Of a DNA stretch of 7,096 bases, positions 5,481 to 7,096 are shown piece by piece. Made by a program: the position numbers and the translations under genes. The notes beneath the pieces were generated by a model that saw only the letters and a program-made list of their open reading frames with translations, ran no database searches and was not told the DNA's origin. The stretch is from Candidatus Aerophobota bacterium (GTDB lineage Bacteria > Aerophobota > Aerophobia > Aerophobales > AE-B3A). The DNA is taken from positions 1-7,096 of the forward strand of contig JAUWRE010000052.1 in NCBI GenBank assembly GCA_030610725.1, read 5' to 3'. Within the stretch, counting starts at the first letter, position 1; each line of letters begins with the position of its first letter.

Positions 5481-7096
5481 ATGCGCGAATATAGTTGTGA
5501 GATATTAATAATTGGGGGTGGGGGAGCAGCCTTAAGAGCAGCTTTAGCCATAGTGGAGAAAGAGCCTTCCGCAAGAGTTATTTTAGTCACTAAGGGAAAG
5601 CTGGGTAAAAGCGGAGTGACGGCGACTGCCTGTTCTGATAGGATGGCTTTTCATACCACTTTACCCTTTACCGAGCCGCAGGGTGAGGATAATTGGAGGT
5701 ATCATGCCGATGATATCTACAGGATAGGAGGATATGTTTCTGATGAAGGTCTTGCCCAAATTCTGGCTAAGAGTTCTGGGGAGGCTTTTGAGTATCTGGA
5801 CAGTTTAGGAGTTCCCTGGGTGAAGAAAGAAAGTAGGCCCGAGCAGTTCGTTACCGATGGCTCCCAGTATGCCCGAGCCTGCTACACTGGTCCTTACACA
5901 GCCAACCACATTGAAAAGGCTCTGGTAAAGAAGATAAAGACTAGCCCGGTTAAGATATTAGAGGATATTATGATAGTTGATTTAGTCCTCTCTTCTTCTA
6001 TGGATAGAGTAATAATAGGGGCATTTGGGTTAGATATAAAAGATAACTTAATCTTATTTAAAGCTAAGACTACTATTCTGGCCACAGGAGGAGCGGGAGA
6101 GGTCTTTGAAATTAATGTCTATCCTGATGGTATGACTGGTGACGGTTATGCTATGGCTTATCGAGCCGGAGCAGAGCTAGTTAATATGGAATTTATCCAG
6201 ATAGGACTTTCCTCAGTGAAGACAAAACTGGCCTGTTCTGGGAGTATGATGCGAGCTCTACCCAGACTAATCAATGACGAGGGAAAAGAGTTTTTTGCCG
6301 ACTATTTTCCTCAAAAAACTAGCTCAAAGGAACTTTATCTTACTCTTTTTCAAAAAGGGGCAAGCTGGCCAGTATCTTTTGAGCACAAATCCCATTTAAT
6401 AGATATTGCTGTTTTCAAGGAATTAAAAAAAGGTAAAAAGGTTTATCTGGATTATAGCCGTAATCCAGAAGGTTTAAAATGGGAGAAGTTGAGCGAGATA
6501 ACGAATTGGTATAAAGGGGTAAAGGGAGTTAATTTATTAAAGAAAAAGAGACTTAGGAGCAGCCCCTTATTGAGATTACAAAAGATAAATCCACAAGCAG
6601 TATCCTGGCTTCAAGAAAGAGGGATAGATTTAATAAAAGGAGACAAGATAGAAATAGCTCCGGCTGCTCAGCACTTTCAGGGAGGAGTGAAAATAGGAAA
6701 AGAAGGACAAACAACGCTTAAAGGATTATATGCAGCAGGAGAATGTGCTGGAGGACAACACGGAGCAAACAGGCCAGGAGGAAATGCTTTATTAGACTCA
6801 CAGGTATTTGGTAAAATTGCTGGACACAATGCCCTAAAAGAAGCAGAGAGAATGAAAAACTCTTTCAATATAGATTCCTCGTCCATAAAAGACATGGAGA
6901 ACAGAATGAGGAAATTAAAAGATAACAAAAAGGGGAAAAGTGCCTCTTTAGTACAAGAAGAAATTCAGGAAATAACTTCGAGTTTCGTTAGCATAGTGAG
7001 GACAGAAGAGGGTTTGAAAGAAGGAATAAAGAGGCTAGACAAATTAGAAAAAGAAGGCTTGTACAGTGAGGGAGAAAGTCTTGTTTCTAGCATGGA
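5481..7096 (+). CDS. FAD-dependent oxidoreductase of the fumarate reductase/succinate dehydrogenase/aspartate oxidase flavoprotein family (partial, 3' end outside window)
   Basis: The frame runs from ATG 5481 to the window edge without a stop: 538 residues, nearly the usual 550-600 length. IIGGGGAALRAALA (residues 10-23) is the FAD-binding Rossmann motif, although its last glycine is Ala. LATGGAGEVF (200-209), TGDGYAMAYRAGAELVNMEF (219-238), HFQGGV (398-403) and GLYAAGECAGGQHGANRPGGNALLDSQVFG (415-444) are family hallmarks. The covalent-flavin His of membrane SdhA/FrdA (S-H-T) is absent: KSGVTATA stands there, so FAD is probably non-covalent. The HPT after MEF-x-Q is replaced by IGLSS, and the RGEGG segment by MRALPRLINDEG, so a plain fumarate or succinate reaction is doubtful. 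A charged helical C-terminal domain begins near 455. No signal peptide or membrane segment is visible. The direction of the reaction and the electron partner (perhaps an iron-sulfur subunit downstream) are unknown. Confidence 0.9.
   Translation, partial: MREYSCEILIIGGGGAALRAALAIVEKEPSARVILVTKGKLGKSGVTATACSDRMAFHTTLPFTEPQGEDNWRYHADDIYRIGGYVSDEGLAQILAKSSGEAFEYLDSLGVPWVKKESRPEQFVTDGSQYARACYTGPYTANHIEKALVKKIKTSPVKILEDIMIVDLVLSSSMDRVIIGAFGLDIKDNLILFKAKTTILATGGAGEVFEINVYPDGMTGDGYAMAYRAGAELVNMEFIQIGLSSVKTKLACSGSMMRALPRLINDEGKEFFADYFPQKTSSKELYLTLFQKGASWPVSFEHKSHLIDIAVFKELKKGKKVYLDYSRNPEGLKWEKLSEITNWYKGVKGVNLLKKKRLRSSPLLRLQKINPQAVSWLQERGIDLIKGDKIEIAPAAQHFQGGVKIGKEGQTTLKGLYAAGECAGGQHGANRPGGNALLDSQVFGKIAGHNALKEAERMKNSFNIDSSSIKDMENRMRKLKDNKKGKSASLVQEEIQEITSSFVSIVRTEEGLKEGIKRLDKLEKEGLYSEGESLVSSM

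Overview
The window is a one-directional (+ strand) stretch of anaerobe-type redox genes from an A+T-rich bacterial genome. AGA/AGG arginine and ATA isoleucine codons are frequent, Shine-Dalgarno sites of the GGAG/AAGGA type lie about 6 nt before the starts, and iron-sulfur flavoenzymes dominate. Together with two kinds of intergenic repeat, this fits an uncultured anaerobic bacterium. The sequence does not allow a phylum to be named with confidence.

Layout. Positions 3-80 are the last 25 codons of an upstream gene ending in a [4Fe-4S] ferredoxin motif. Positions 95-1087 encode a Gfo/Idh/MocA NAD(P)-dependent oxidoreductase. A 343-nt gap with no convincing gene follows. Positions 1431-4034 encode an 867-residue fusion: an FMN TIM barrel of the dihydroorotate/dihydropyrimidine dehydrogenase type, a GltD/PreT-like iron-sulfur FAD/NAD(P)H reductase, and a C-terminal two-cluster ferredoxin. 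A 165-nt gap carries a palindromic intergenic repeat. Positions 4200-5273 encode a zinc-dependent medium-chain alcohol/polyol dehydrogenase. Positions 5289-5459 are a MITE-like element with 24-bp perfect inverted ends. From 5481 to the window edge runs the first 538 residues of a fumarate reductase/aspartate oxidase-family flavoprotein, which continues beyond the window.

How the genes may work together. Two soluble NAD(P)-linked dehydrogenases (Gfo/Idh/MocA and MDR) sit among large flavin/iron-sulfur oxidoreductases that could pass electrons between NAD(P)H, flavins and ferredoxin. The simplest reading is a catabolic cluster for a hydroxylated or cyclic substrate (sugar, polyol, cyclitol or similar). 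In it, alcohol groups are oxidised and C=C or ring bonds are reduced or oxidised by the FMN and FAD enzymes. The substrate is not evident. The FMN and FAD enzymes both keep core cofactor motifs but differ at substrate-contact positions from the characterised enzymes they resemble, so neither should be named as a pyrimidine, orotate or fumarate enzyme.

Most notable points: the fusion's domain order is rearranged relative to dihydropyrimidine dehydrogenase; its C-terminal ferredoxin tail is duplicated almost exactly in the upstream gene; and a mobile-element-like repeat sits precisely between a stop codon and the next gene's ribosome binding site.
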